From the NCBI GenBank assembly GCA_022702545.1, contig JAHRBC010000002.1, forward strand, positions 2,604,001-2,668,000: 64,000 bases of DNA, read 5' to 3'. Both the position numbers and the translations under genes were made by a program. This stretch comes from Phycomyces nitens. Lineage: Eukaryota; Mucoromycota; Mucoromycetes; Mucorales; Phycomycetaceae. The notes under the pieces are model-generated. The model was not told the origin of the DNA. It was given only the letters and a program-made list of their open reading frames with translations, and did no database searches. Positions 12,601 through 25,537 of this stretch are shown one piece after another. Position 1 is the first letter of the stretch. Each line of letters begins with the position of its first letter.

Positions 12601-15600
12601 GCACACAACGGCCGTACCGATACAGCAGCCTATTCAAGTTCGATGATTTTTGGGCGTGATTCTCTCATGAAGTGGGAGGACCTGATGGGATATTTCAGAC
12701 AGCGGTATATCGTCCATAATGCCCAGATCCTTTGGAACAATTCAATTCGAAATATCATCTACCACCTCTTGGATGTCCAGGCTCATAAGCGGGCTCTGAC
12801 ATACTACATGTCTACCCGTGCTGTCAAATTTCTTCGAGACATGAATGAAACACATCGCCAAAACCAACATGAGATGGGCACATCAGACGAAAACGAGGCG
12901 AGCAGTGGAATCCAGATGGCTCAAGAATTGATCGAGAAATTGCTGTCTGACCAGAATAATATATATGCTACTAATGAGACCGAAGAATCTACCAATGATG
13001 CCAGAAGAGGAAGTGGATTTTCAGAGACGAGCAATAAGAATGTAAACGATCCAGAAGTTCACATTAATGGCATACCATCAGGTTATCTCATGAAGAGCAG
13101 CTATTTGGTTGATCTATTGAACCCCCAGATCAGTCTCCAAAGTGACGCCAATCCAGACAGCCTTGTTCTCATGTCCAACCAGCGAATGCAAATCAAGGGA
13201 TTCAATATTGTCGATGCTGCCGGCTCAGATGTGGATATGGAGCTTGTGAAGAGTAGGACAATTGTGAGTATTGACAATGCCCAATTCTTTGTGGCCAAGA
13301 AAGAACAATTTGAGACGGTCGATCTACTTCTTGACAATCACTATGGAGCCAAGGATAATGAACATTGGCTAGCCTGGATTCCCTCGGAGATGTTGATCAA
13401 CTATGTAAAACTTTCCGACAAGTTCCAGCGCGTGGGTACCAAACTGGCTGCAACTATCCAGTATGACAAGTACAATCCACTTCGAATCAAGGCGAAGCTT
13501 TACTCTAGCTTTTCTCAGATCCATCCCTTTGAAGACAGATGTGATACCGTCCTTCTCAACTTTCCTAAACTGGCCCTGACCGCAAACTCGCAACAATACA
13601 ATGCAATGTATGAGGTCGCCGTTGACCTGCTTCTCTACAAGGAGCCAGCAAAGAAGGAAAGACTTGCTCGCCTTCGGGAGATTATGATGGCGGCAGATCG
13701 AGGAGACCCATGCGAGACGACCAGGAAGATTGAGACTCTTCAGAACCGTATCCACCGTCTGACACAAAGAAGGAACCAGTACAGACAAAGGGTAGCTTAT
13801 TTGGACGAGTTCCATATGGACGAGTTCCAAAAGGTGCGAAATACACTGTACGAGCTGCGTGAAGAGCTGTTTTTGGGCATGGAGGCTATCAAGATCACAC
13901 AGACCAGCAAGCGAAACAATGATCATGAACCAATCACAAACCTCAAATTTGTATTTTCGGCCGAGAAAGTTATCTGGGAAATGTTGATCGACAACGATAC
14001 GCCACTTTCTGAATGGAATTTAACAAACACGACCTTTATTCTGATCAACAAAGAGGATCACTCGAGCACCAATACGCTGGAAGTCGATCTCCTACATGTC
14101 ACCAACCGTACCATCCCACCTGTCTTTACCGACATTATCGGTCCTTACATTGATCCTCGCAAGGTCCCTGATTTTTCTAGGCACAAAATGATTCGCTGCT
14201 ATCTTGCTTCTCTTGCTCCTGTGGGAGGTATTCCTGTCATTCAGCACTTGGAAATCAATCTGTCTCCATTAAAGGTCCAAATGACCTATGATTTTGGAAA
14301 GGCCATGGCCTCGTATATTTTCCCTCCAGAAAGGCGTATTAAGCAGCCAGATACAGTTGGCACCATTACTCTCTCACCATCTTCTCAAAACCTGGCAGAG
14401 GTTGCAAATGGAGCAGGAGAAACTGAAGGCACCCAAAACTCGGACTCGAAGAGTGACAAGGACTCATTGCGAAACGTATCCAATCCAAGACCTATGGATA
14501 GTGGAAAGAGCAATGGAGCAGAAAGTATAAGGACTTTTGATGCCACTACTGTGCCAAAAGATAATGGCGATCTAGATACCCCAGACACATCTTCTACAGT
14601 GTCTGCTCCACCAATAACTGGTAAAAAAGGGAAAAAGAACAAGGCAAAGCTGGATAGACAAAAGACCACTGATGATCTGACGGTCATGAAAAACCGTGCG
14701 TCAAGCAACCGGGCATTTATCCTAGTCAAGATACCAGGTGCAAAGCACTGTTTGAGCTATCAGGTAAATATAAAGTTCCCCTTGAATAAGAACAATGGCT
14801 CATATATGTTTGGGTTTCAAGGGTCCAAAAGAAAAGAATATTGAAGATTTGCGTGATTTTGTGTTTCAACAACCCAATCTTGAGTACCGGAACAAGACTT
14901 GGTCCTGGTTTGAGCTCATGTCCAACGTAAAGAAAGGTATTGTTGAATAATTAATTAATGATTATCTGTATTAATATGTGGTATTTGGTCTTTGCTCTTT
15001 ACTGCTTAGATTTTATGCGTGCAGCTTTGTTGAACAATAGTGCAGGACTTTTGAAGGAAAAGCTGACAATTAGGCGACATCCACGTGACAGCTCAAAGGC
15101 TATGGACACTACATCATCTATACAGAGTGGATCTTCTATTATTGAAGAGAGCGGATTCTATGATAGCCAAGTGAAACCCCATGGACCATATGAAGTCGAT
15201 GACTTACTGGAACTAACCGAAAGTTCACGTGAAGAAGAAGATCATGAACTTGATAAGGATGCTATATCTTTGCATTCAACCAACTCTCAGGAAAATGTAT
15301 GGGAAGTCGAGACACCCCAGGACACAAAGACAGCGCGTCGTGTGCTTCCATGGACACGAAGGTAAGCTGTTATTTTGCAAGGTTTCGGGTGAAGCTGAAT
15401 CTAATATCAATGCTTTGTTTACTGTTTATTTTGATTTTGATTTTGATTTATTTATTTATTTTAGATTTAGAAAAACAAAGGCATCATCTGTGAACCCAAC
15501 TGGAACAGTTGAATCACACCATGAATTACCGCCTGGTCGTGTAGAAGAAGATACCAATTACCAAAAGAACGGGACAAATCATCGTCGTAGTATAGGAAGT

Positions 15601-15795
15601 GCCAGTACCCCTCCACGCTGCGAAAAGAATCTTTCGTTTGTCCAAGACGAGGAATCGATCAGCAAAGGAAGGATGTTGCTTGGAAAATACTACAGTCGAC
15701 CCTCACATGTATCCTCTGGGTCCAAATTCAAAGGAAAATTGACACATAAGCCCCCAAGTGTAAAAAGCTCTTGCAGTGCAGGAAAGGGGGCATAG
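6632..15795 (+). CDS. Bridge-like lipid transfer protein BLTP2 / Fmp27 (Hobbit family)
   Basis: Seven exons: 6632-11299, 11352-12225, 12304-12443, 12502-14763, 14822-14936, 15010-15361, 15465-15795; 2913 residues. An N-terminal membrane segment (about residues 9-27, LMVSLVVIFCLLGWTI) is followed by a very long beta-rich body. The GFWDK domain signature VGFWDKLRLM lies near residue 1346, and the FMP27 SW/WPPW region is present (PEWVDFDDFVELHMP). The C-terminal conserved block is HCLSYQGPKEKNIEDLRDFVF. Family knowledge: Fmp27/Ypr117w in yeast, Hobbit in flies and BLTP2 in animals are hydrophobic-groove proteins anchored in the ER that bridge membrane contact sites and carry phospholipids. Length matches the family (about 2200-2900). 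The third-exon junction (12225/12304) is inferred because it restores CILGTAVDTREVQ; unspliced reading stays open and would add 26 residues. The extreme C-terminus is serine/basic rich. Confidence 0.95.
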
Positions 15796-16423
15796 ATTAT
15801 TAGATAGTTGATGGTATTGTTTTTGGATTATTTGTTTTGTTTATCTGCTTTCGTTTTATTCGTATTATTTCACCTTTTTTTTGCTTATTTGCATATTTGC
15901 TTATATCTTGTATCATACTGTATTTTTCTTAATGGTTCCTAGTATATTTTCCAGAAATTCTTTTAATGAAATAAGCATAATTTTTATCTGGATCTTTGGC
16001 TGATATTATTGTGGTGGGTGGTATGTAGCTACCTTGACTTTTATCCAAGTCTTCACATGTGTATTGGTATCGTTGATCACTTTGGAAATACGTTCTTTTT
16101 TCTCTCTCTTCATTTCGGAACATGGCAAGACAAAGTTTTGGGTTATGTACTTGGTTTCATATCAAGGCCAACTTTCATTAACATTTAAAATTAAAGAGCC
16201 CATTCCAAAGTATTGCTTGTTTTACAGCCAAGTGTGGCTGTGGCAAACTTTCTTGTAAAAATTGATCAATTATACTTCAAAACTGCATCACATATAAAAG
16301 ATATATTTAAACAACAACAAAAACAACAACAAAAACTTTTTTTATGATAAAATATGTCAAGATTAACCTCTAGTTTTTTTTTAAAAAGAAAAACTATAAA
16401 CTTGAAGCAAAACAGGAATATGG

Positions 16424-16465
16424 GTCAAAAGAAGCTCCTCGGCCAAGGAGTTGAGGTCTTTTGAT
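16424..16465. other. Short imperfect hairpin
   Basis: TCAAAAGA (16425-16432) pairs with TCTTTTGA (16457-16464), and inside it CTCCT (16435-16439) pairs with AGGAG (16446-16450). The structure is seen directly; function is unknown. Confidence 0.4.
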
Positions 16466-18896
16466 AATGTTGACAGGCGGGATATCCTTTCTGTCCTCAA
16501 ATGAATAAATGTAACCAAAGATGAAATACAGAAAGCTTTGTAAGAGTTTACACAAGTATTTTTTGTTTTTGGATTAAGGCGAGCTTCCCGTGATTGTTAA
16601 AATGAAACAAGTCCGAGAGACTCTTCTTGGCAAACAACGCAAGAAAGATGGAAAAACTAACAATCTTGCAAGTAGTAAAGCTAAACCTAGCCGACCCAAA
16701 GAAAGAAAGAAAGAAAGAAAGTGTAAATACGCCATGACCAACATACCCAAGTTTTAAGGTATGGATAGAATGTGATTCCCGGTCAAGATAGTCTACAAAT
16801 CCGTAGATGTTTCTGTCACCGCCTATAAAATATTTTCAAGTGTGGCAAGACTCGACACAAAATAAGGCCAAGGTCATTATAACCAAGACATGGCCTGAAT
16901 AAAAATTCAATTCCAATAATATTATATGCGGTAAACCCCGTGTAAGAGTTTAGCCTGTAAGTATCGATATAGGCTTAACTATAAAGGAATGATATCAAAC
17001 TTCTTTCAAAGAATCAACATTAGAAAAAGATCTTTATAAAGAGTTTTCAATACCATGTATAATTATCTTTAACAAGTTACAAAGGCATTCAAACGTGTTG
17101 ATATCTACCATTTTAACAAAAATTGTAAAAAGTTCCCGGGCGAGCCCAACAACTTATTTTGAACCTATTATTATTATCTTGCGGCTGATTAGTACAAGTA
17201 ACTCTATGCTCAAGTCTAACAAAACAAAAATATTAAAAATAGAAAACTTTTTCTGGAAATGGTATCAAGTATTCCGTTGAAAGGTCAACAAACTCTGCCT
17301 CAAAGACCCGTCCTCTCAGAGGTGCCAGCATCAAGAGGGTAAAACGATGGATATTAGCATTGATATTATGGTAGACTGACCCCAAAAATGCATAATATAA
17401 ATACAATTGCCTAGGGAAAGAAACAAATCTATCCAACAGAATTATACTCACACTTTTTCTATATTTAAAAAAAACCAATACCAATATGTTATCCTGTTGT
17501 TGACCCAGGCTATATTAATGTTCATGTTCTTTATAAAATGTTTGGATCTACAAACCCCTAAAGTAGACAGAGTCATACACCTCTTGTACATGACGCCAAC
17601 AGCTATACTAATCAATTAGATCGTAAAAAGTTTTTGTCAGCTGTGTCCATGATACTCATTTTTGCTGCATTTGACAAGTTGAATGTAAGGCTTTCCTAGT
17701 CACATGGTAGCAGAAGCTTGTATATTGTTGGGAACTGATATCTTTGGTGAACATTGTTTATCGCCTTCCTACAGAGCTAAAGACAATTTTGAAAGGCCTC
17801 AGAATCTGAATTTTGATTCCCAATACCACCATAAAATCCTGAAAACGGTGATTATGTAATCAAGCAAAGAGATTTTTTTAGTGATATTGAAGCTGATATA
17901 CAGGATAACAAAGACATTAAGCCAGGGCATCTCTAATATATGTCTATCTCTAATATAGGTACCCCTATAAAGCATAATTGAACCAGCACCAACATTAAGG
18001 CCTATGACCTTTATCAATTTGTATTTAAAAAAAAATTGTCAAACTATGAAAAGATAATTAATATAAAGACAGAAAAGCCTATGAATCGACTGACGAGATA
18101 TTGGCTCGAATTCTGGAGCTCTGGTCGTAGAGAAGGAGCTTTCTAGACACCCAAAAACTGTACCTGAAAATCAAGTCAATATAAACACGGCTATATAATG
18201 AATTGCGGCTTTGCTGAAATTTTGTGGAATATGTAATGTCTTCTTGGGATATGTCTCTAAAGCTATCCTTGGACCTCCTTCTTTTAATATTAAATAAATT
18301 ACTTTTTTAATCATTGTGCAAAGACAATAAATCGTTTAATGATATTATGTTTTTCAAATGAGTGTCTAGACTTGGCTTCTAATCGTTAATAAATCTATAT
18401 AAATGAATATTTGAGATATGATTACATTTTCCGTTACATCTGCTAGGAGTACAAGACGTCAATGTCTATTGCTGTATCTATTCATTATCTTGGCCTGACA
18501 TTTTTCGTCATTTAAATGTAAAATTGCAACTGAATACATGAAAAACATGGTATGAATGATTCTATACTATACAAAAGTGATCTTTATTAGAATGCTAGGC
18601 ACATCTTGGATAATCTCTAAATGATAAACACAAAGGGATATAGAATTCAATATTTATTGCTATCGCCGCTATCTCAGAGATCCGGTTATATATAGGTTGA
18701 TAACATCAGATCCCCAACTACAAAATACTTGTGGATCTTCTGTGCTTCATTCTAGTTTCACGCAAATTTTAAAAGCATATCTCTATGGTATTCTTACAAA
18801 ACAATAATGTTTGAAATCTATAGAGTAACACGATTTTCTAGATGGTTGAAATTCAACATTTTAATATTGTAAATGAATAATATATATGTGTATATA

Positions 18897-18916
18897 AGTG
18901 TGTGTGTGTGTGTGTA
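18897..18916. repeat. (GT)n microsatellite
   Basis: Uninterrupted GT dinucleotide run just beyond the phosphomannose isomerase stop codon, probably in its 3' UTR. Confidence 0.8.
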
Positions 18917-18939
18917 TCATAAAAATGCTTGCAAGTGCT

Positions 18940-20449
18940 CTATGCTTCTAATTCAGGAAGGACGGTGAAGGCTCTATAGAAATCCAACCCATCATCGCCA
19001 GCAACAGCAGAGATTGGAACATTGGCGCCAATGAAATAAACATAGCCTTCTTCAAGAGGATATGTGGCATCTTCCTCGGAATCCGTTTCCTTTTCCTCCT
19101 TCAATTCACCACTGCCTCGTGTAACAAGTAGGATACTAGGACCCTTAATGGCTTCTTCACGCTCAACATCACCAGGATTCTGGGAGGACAAGACGACCGA
19201 AAACTCCTCGATTGGAGGGTCATACAGTAACGAATGATCACTGAATTTAACGGGAACCATCTTTTGTGATTCCGCGGAACCATATCGGTAAGTTAACATA
19301 TCCACCAAAACGTCTACATGTTTGAACTTGGGTGTCAGACCAGAACGGACGACATTGTCACTGGCAGCCATACACTCTACGCAATCTAAAGATATTTTAT
19401 GGGTCGATTAGTTGGCTAAATGTTATGTTGGGCATGTAATATATATATATCTATATATTACCTCCTGACAAATAAGCATGTGGCTCATTAGCACCCAAGA
19501 ATATAGCCTGGCCTGGTTCCATCTTTATGTAATTAAGCAAAAGAACTGCAAATACACCGACATCACCACCTGGGTATTGTTGATCCAAACGCAAGATTAG
19601 ATTATCCAGCTCATCTCTCTCTTCTGCTCCCTCGAGGCGTTCCACCATTTCCGCAAGCAGCTCCTTGACTCTATCCTGGGGACTTTTCATCAGGGCAGAG
19701 AAGACTTCTTTAAGAGCAGCCTTGTTCTGGTCTATATCCTCTGAATCCATGATAGACAAGAAGGAGTCGGTCGCGTCGGGGCCCACAATAGCTGCAAATT
19801 CAGGGTACATCTCCAAATGGGAACCGATCTCACTCAGAGGTCGGAATCCGCACAGGGCTTCAAACGGCGTCAGGGCAATTGCCATCTCAGGCTATGATAT
19901 AATAGTGAGTAATCATGGATTATAGAGGGTGGGTCTATATATAGCCGCATCGATAAGACAATACCTTGTGGTTAGGATCCTACAAGAAGTATGGTGAATG
20001 TGGTAAGTCAATCCAAAGTATGCGAAATGCATGAAATTAAAGCGGTATTTTTTTTTCCTTACCTTGTAATGTTCTGGGAAGTCTCTGAATAATCTAGCTC
20101 CCAGGATTTTGTCAGGATGTGCTTGGATAGAAAGCGCTTTACGGATCGAGAGGATCTTGAATAAAAAGGGGAGATCGCCTTCGTACTGGTCGTATACAGC
20201 TTGCGTACTGAGATCAGGATTCTCTCTAATGATCTCTCTAAGAGTCTCTTGATCGTCATTCATCGCAATGGAGGGCGCGTTTGGATGAGTGCCCATCCAC
20301 AATTCCGCATAAGGAAGAGAGGGATCAATGGCAGTTCCTGAGCTCTCTGCAAACTTTGCTACTTTTGATACATCTCCTAGCTTTCCCCAGTCATAGCATT
20401 GTGTTTTGCACTGTAGACGATATATAGTTGGGTGTGTAGAAACGGTCAT
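18940..20449 (-). CDS. manA/PMI40: Mannose-6-phosphate isomerase (type I)
   Basis: Four exons, 20449-20063, 19979-19965, 19891-19462 and 19385-18940, encode 425 residues, the usual length for fungal type I enzymes. It interconverts fructose-6-phosphate and mannose-6-phosphate with bound zinc, feeding GDP-mannose for glycosylation and cell-wall mannans in the cytosol. Visible motifs: CYDWGKLGD, YAELWMGTHPNAPS, LSIQAHPDK (zinc-binding Gln/His), [55 protein letters not shown]. The second exon is only 15 bases and supplies exactly DPNHK of the conserved DPNHKPEM motif, which supports the model strongly. The ATG at 20449 gives a family-like start (MTVSTHPTIYRLQC); an open upstream extension to 20524 looks non-coding. 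It is divergent from the V-ATPase E gene. Confidence 0.97.
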
Positions 20450-21177
20450 GTCTGTATTAAGATACGGGAAAGAGAGGGTCAAAAGGAACTGAGTGACACA
20501 TTTGGTCTTAAAAAGATGGCACATTTTTAATCTCAGAAGTCGGGATTATCAAGCCCAGAAATCAGTGTTACTAAAGTAGGCCATTGATCTAGAGGATAGC
20601 AGCAGCATCTCCCAACATGGCCTGCCCGTATTTTTCTATCTAGACATCTACTAATACTAATCTTTAGGGGGGGGAGGGGTTTTTTACGGCTACAGAGACA
20701 ATTTTTTTGTAGATGAAGATGTATGGTACCAAATCCTAGCCTTTAGATAGAAATGGTAGCCAATTGTTACTATATGAGAGTCATTGGATATTTAATATAT
20801 ATAAATATAAATATAAAAAGGACATTCCATACAGCAGATATATCCATAGTATTCTCATTGACAATACCTATTTATTCTCTTTGTATCTGGCAAATTTATG
20901 CCTTGTTCTATAGGCATCAGACGTCCTATCAGCAGTAATTGCAAGTGGCTATGGTCAACAGACACACAAAGTGATCTCGTCGGATAGAGAAATTAATTAC
21001 ACGTCACTCATTCGATGGTGCATTTAGCAGACTCTAACACGTCGAGCCATTTGAAACCCACTTTTCTCCTCACTTCTCTTTCCCGAACGAACTTAACCGA
21101 AGCAACGTACTACTTGCAAAAAAAGGGGCTATTTTTTGCATAAACTTATATATTTCTTCTTTTTATATAGCTTTAAA
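20450..21177. promoter_or_regulatory. Divergent intergenic region between PMI and V-ATPase E
   Basis: A 728-base region holding both promoters. A poly-G tract interrupted by one A lies at about 20668-20681 in otherwise AT-rich sequence. The acceptor-like TATATAG just before the V-ATPase start (21170) could close a 5' UTR intron, but this is not proven. Confidence 0.5.
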
Positions 21178-22257
21178 ATGACTACTATTAGACCCTTGAA
21201 CGACGATGAGGTTTTCAGCGAGATGAAGAAGATGGTAAGACTCTTGTTCCGAAACACAGAAGCCTAGCTGACACATTTCTTTTTTGCTATAAAGGTAGAC
21301 TTCATCAAGCAAGAAGCCCTTGAAAAGGCCCGAGAGATTAAGGTCAAGGTGGGTTATCACGTTAAATGACCAGGGGGAAAACATGAAACAAAAAGTAACA
21401 GGCCAATGACATTCTCGTGTAGGCAGACGAAGAGTTCAACATTGAGAAGGTAATAACGGAGAAGAAAGGGTTTCATGCCCGCCCTCCACTAAACTCTCGG
21501 TCCACTTTTAGGCAAAGATTGTTCGTCAAGAGTCTCTTAACATTGAAGCCATCTTTGAGCGCAAAATCAAGCAGGCCGAAGTACAAAAGAGAATGTAAGT
21601 AAATGCTATCTAATCGACTCTGTAACTGACCCAAGTTTTATTTTATTTTTTAGCTCTCAGTCAAACTACATTAACAAGGCTCGTCTCAGAACCCTTCAGG
21701 AACGTCAGGCAGTACTTGACAACCTGTTTGATGAGGCTAGAAGCCAGGTTATCGAAGTTCAGAACGACGAGGAAAAGTATGCTGCTCTTCTCGAGAGATT
21801 GATGCTCCAGGGTGCCTTTACTCTTATGGAGCCCGAGGTAGTTGTCCGATGCCGCGAGGCTGATGTAGACAATGTTCAGCTCGCTATCGAGAACGTCACC
21901 AAGGAGTTTGAGGAAGGTGTGAAGCAGTCAATTACTATTACTGTCAGTGAGGACTATCTTCCCGGATCAAGGTATGTAAAAATAATAAATAGCACTGTTT
22001 TGCATTACTATTGTAACTAAAACGGTGTCTTTGTAGTGCTGGTGGTGTTATTCTTTATGGTCTCGATAACAGGATCACTGTGGACAATACTCTCGAGGCT
22101 CGCCTGGAGATTGTCAGTGAAGAAGTAAGTTTGCTATTGATATCATGGGGTCAATATGTTTGGATTTGGAGTAACGCATTATATTTTACTCTAGATGCTT
22201 CCTCAAATCCGTGCTACTCTCTTTGGTCACTCTCCCAACCGACGATTCTTCAACTAA
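21178..22257 (+). CDS. VMA4: V-type H+-ATPase subunit E
   Basis: Seven exons: 21178-21234, 21295-21348, 21423-21449, 21512-21594, 21654-21971, 22037-22124, 22195-22257; 229 residues, normal for the family (about 226-233). Subunit E is part of the peripheral stalk of the V1 sector that holds the catalytic hexamer during ATP-driven proton pumping into vacuoles and endosomes. Visible: the N-terminal helix MTTIRPLNDDEVFSEMKKMVDFIKQ in pieces, EALEKAREIKVKADEEFNIEKAKIVRQE, LLERLMLQGAFTLMEPEVVVRCR, GGVILYGLDNRITVDNTLEARL and the end LFGHSPNRRFFN. The highly fragmented 5' half, with exons of 27-83 bases, is typical of genes retaining ancient introns. Polyadenylation-like AATAAA sites follow at about 22291 and 22360. 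Confidence 0.97.
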
Positions 22258-23847
22258 GCAAACAATGCGCGTGTATGCTGCCTCTAGTTAAAATAAATCA
22301 AGTTTTACTGTCAAGTAGTGTGCATATGAACCCACTTATGAGTCTCAGCGACATACCCAATAAAAACGCACTTTTCAATTTGTGTTTTCTCAATCTCATT
22401 CAAACAGAACATTATTTTCTTTTTTGTTGTTGTTGGAATGGAACCATTATACATAATAGTATATCTTTTGAATTTTACAAAATTAAAGCATTTTACAAAA
22501 TTAAAGGAATCTATTCAATATTGTCAATATAATGAATTTTACTGGGTTATGGAATAGTACTGTTTGATTGTTAATTGTTGTAATAAACGTTTCAGTATAT
22601 TCTCACCATCAACCCAATATTCTCTCACGGCTGATAATCTTAATATACTACTCATTAGTTGAACCCATAAAAACATTATTTAAATAAATCATATTAGCTG
22701 TATAATATCGTCTGATAATGCAGATATTTATTCGGTCATTCTGCTTGGTAAGACTATCTCAAAGACTGATATATATTTTGGTCTAATATATGAACTTTTT
22801 GCAATATCTCATGTTTTGAGATTTACTTGAACTCGTTTGAATAAGGTCAATAAACTCAAGGATTAAAAGCAGGCGAGATACCAAAATCAAAGTAAAATAT
22901 GCAAGCTGAACAATTAATGACAAAATAAATATGGCCATTCTACAACCCGATGCTTAAAATGCCGACGAGAGGAGCAAAAAGGGGTCCACAATTAAAGTCT
23001 GATGATGTGACGTATATAGATAAAGAATAATTGGTGATGTCACAAATAAAAGGCGATTTTTATAAAATTGTAAGTCTTAAAGTATGTGGTATGTGTAGCT
23101 AAATGGCCGTCAAATATTATTCACAGTGTAATTCATCGTAACAAAAATAAAAAATAAAAAATACTGGAAATTCAGGCGAGACTAATCATAGATTAAACCT
23201 GGACAAAGTATAATAAAAAAAAGGCTGATAGATCTTGTCAAATCATGACTTATTAAAAAATATTATGGCGATTTCTATTATTACTCTAGCTTCCTCCAAA
23301 TTAAATATTCTAATAGTATTCGGCCAAGTATTTTTTGATATCTTTAGTGAAAAATAAGAATACTAACATTTAGAATGTTATTAGTTTTTGGAAACATTCT
23401 TTAAAAATAAAACACTAAATGATTTTGCATATAAATCTGAAGCTCAATATCTAATAGACAGTATATATACTAGATAAAGAACATCTATTTTTGCCTATAG
23501 ACTACAGTTAAAATATCAAAACTGGTTCAAAATAAACTTTGTTTCAAATAATTTTTTATTTTTCATAGAAGTTGAAAAAATAGGTCAGGCTAAATAACTT
23601 TTAAAAACAATATATTACTATCCAATTTTTAAGATCTAGTTCAAGAGATATACTATTGTGGGTTAAGAAATAAAAAAGAAAAACCATGTCTACAAAAATC
23701 AGTTGGCAAAAAAAATAGGATTCGCGACATGCAAATATATATGTGACGTAATCAGTACTATACAAAAAAATTGAATTACATCACGCTATTAACGCGTTTT
23801 ACTGTTGTCTTTAAATTAATGTTTTAAACAGCCACGAACCATCAGAG
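22258..23847. other. Gene-poor AT-rich intergenic block left of the tRNA
   Basis: About 1.6 kb of strongly AT-rich DNA with no frame showing coding character. Contains 3' UTR sequence of V-ATPase E at its left edge. Nothing else recognised. Confidence 0.6.
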
Positions 23848-23920
23848 GCTTCCGTGGCGCAATTGGCAGCGCGTCTGACTGTTAATCAGGAGGTTGGTGG
23901 TTCGAGCCCACCCGGGAGCG
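23848..23920 (+). tRNA. tRNA-Asn (anticodon GTT)
   Basis: A 73-base cloverleaf without intron. Acceptor stem GCTTCCG pairs with CGGGAGC (one G-U), with discriminator G. The D arm contains GGCGCAATTGGCAGCGCG, the anticodon stem TCTGA/TCAGG frames loop CTGTTAA with anticodon GTT at 23881-23883, and the T arm carries GGTTCGAGCC. B-box sequence GGTTCGAGC is canonical for RNA polymerase III. It decodes AAC and AAU (the latter by wobble). It sits isolated in a gene-poor block. Confidence 0.96.
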
Positions 23921-23924
23921 CGTC

Positions 23925-23936
23925 TTTTTGTTTTTT
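23925..23936 (+). terminator. RNA polymerase III terminator of tRNA-Asn
   Basis: T5 and T6 runs (23925-23929 and 23931-23936) begin five bases after the mature tRNA 3' end, as expected for Pol III termination. Confidence 0.85.
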
Positions 23937-25537
23937 AATGTTTATTTAATTTATTCTGGCCAATCATACGCGTTATTTTGGCGGACATTGAATTAGGGAA
24001 TCGGTAAAATCTGAAGATGATTAACCACAACACTTCTTTATGCGCACTTTCTTCTTCATGAAAATTAACCACAGTAAGATGGCTCTCTTTTTTAGTTAAA
24101 ATGCATGCAATACCTACTGCAAATAATCTGCAGTATTGGTTAGAGAACTATATAGGACAACCAAAGTTATAACAATAAAAAATATATTTTATCTTCTCTT
24201 TGATTTTACATATACTTTTGTTTCCCCAGTGGGATTGACCTTTTATCAAGTCTCAATTGGGTGTATCTTTTTAGTATTTTCCTCATTTAAGCTTTGCTGG
24301 AGATTACCATTTGATATGCCGCTCAAAAATAAAGATGCATAGATAATTAAACGGTTTTTATTGTTATAAATCATTGTAGTAGTCGTACAATTTTGTAAAT
24401 AAAATATGCCCCTTGTTAACAAGAAGATAAATCTGCTGCCATACTATTGATAATATATGCTAAAGAAAATTACCGGTCAAGTATTTATGTTTTTGGCTAT
24501 AGTATTAACCTTGATACAATTTTCACGGGAAAGATAATAATAATAATCAATGAAAAAAAATTAACCAGTAAAAGTATACAATTATGATGAAAAGATGAAT
24601 TATAAAAGATTATAACGATTCACGTTGAAAATTAAATATCGTTACGGTTTAACTTTAGGTCAGCAATTATATTATTAGCTCTATAATATTATTTAATTCA
24701 TGTGCTTAATACACTATTAAAGAAATATAGTAAATTTAATGCTATTTTTGTTTTTATTTTTTATAAGAAAGAAAGAAAAAACTGTAGTAATGTCAAGTAG
24801 ATTTACCAAATCCCTCGATTTTTTCTCTTTCAAAGTATTTTCTCTTATATTAATCAATCAGGTCTCTCGTTGGTTTTATCGTACAATATTTTTTTTAATT
24901 GGTTGGAAACCTTGGTGCTAAATAAACTAAAATATCATTTAAAGTCAAAATTTCAAGGTGCCAGCTTGTGAAAATCAACTAATTATTATTAGGTGTTTTA
25001 TATATTCATATGCATCGATCAGCAGCCTCTATAGTTTAATTGAAAAGCATTGGCATATTCCAGAATTTCGGTATCAAGATGGTTGATGAGCACAATATAT
25101 TTTATATTCTAGATGGTTTCTTGGGCTCTTGAAAAAACAAACATTGCAACCGGTGACAGATACATGGTTTGATAAACACGAATAGACAACATTGCAAAAT
25201 TGAGCTCATCCATAGTATTGCTATAACCCTGGCTTAGACTTTGGTAATAAAGCTTTCAACAACAAGAAACCGGTTTATGTAGAGAGCTACCGATAATACA
25301 TACGCAATGTTTTATTGAATCGGCTCATTTTCTTTGTTGTATTAATAATGATGACAGTAGCTAGACGCTCTGTCGTGGATAATAAAAGCCCTCTCACTTC
25401 CCAAAATCCCATGCCTAATCGTTGTGTAGTAAGAACGTTCTGATACTCCATTTTGTTTATATAAACAAGGTTCAACTCCATTTTATACCATCTGGACTGC
25501 TTTCACACTATACTTTACAAAAAAACCATCTTTATAC
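23937..25537. other. Gene-poor AT-rich intergenic block right of the tRNA
   Basis: About 1.6 kb without recognisable genes. Short frames (for example 24136-24342 and 24739-24921 on plus) are rich in Phe, Leu, Ile and Lys as expected from AT-rich sequence and have no domain match that I recognise. No terminal inverted repeats noticed. Confidence 0.55.

Larger units (their letters stand above)
15796..18939. other. Gene-poor AT-rich intergenic block
   Basis: About 3.1 kb between convergent genes. It holds short simple repeats (ACA/CAACAA near 16310-16336, GAAA units near 16700, a GT run near 18898-18916) and a small hairpin at 16424-16465. Open frames are short, poor in composition and have no recognisable homology. 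No tRNA or transposon domain seen. Confidence 0.6.
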
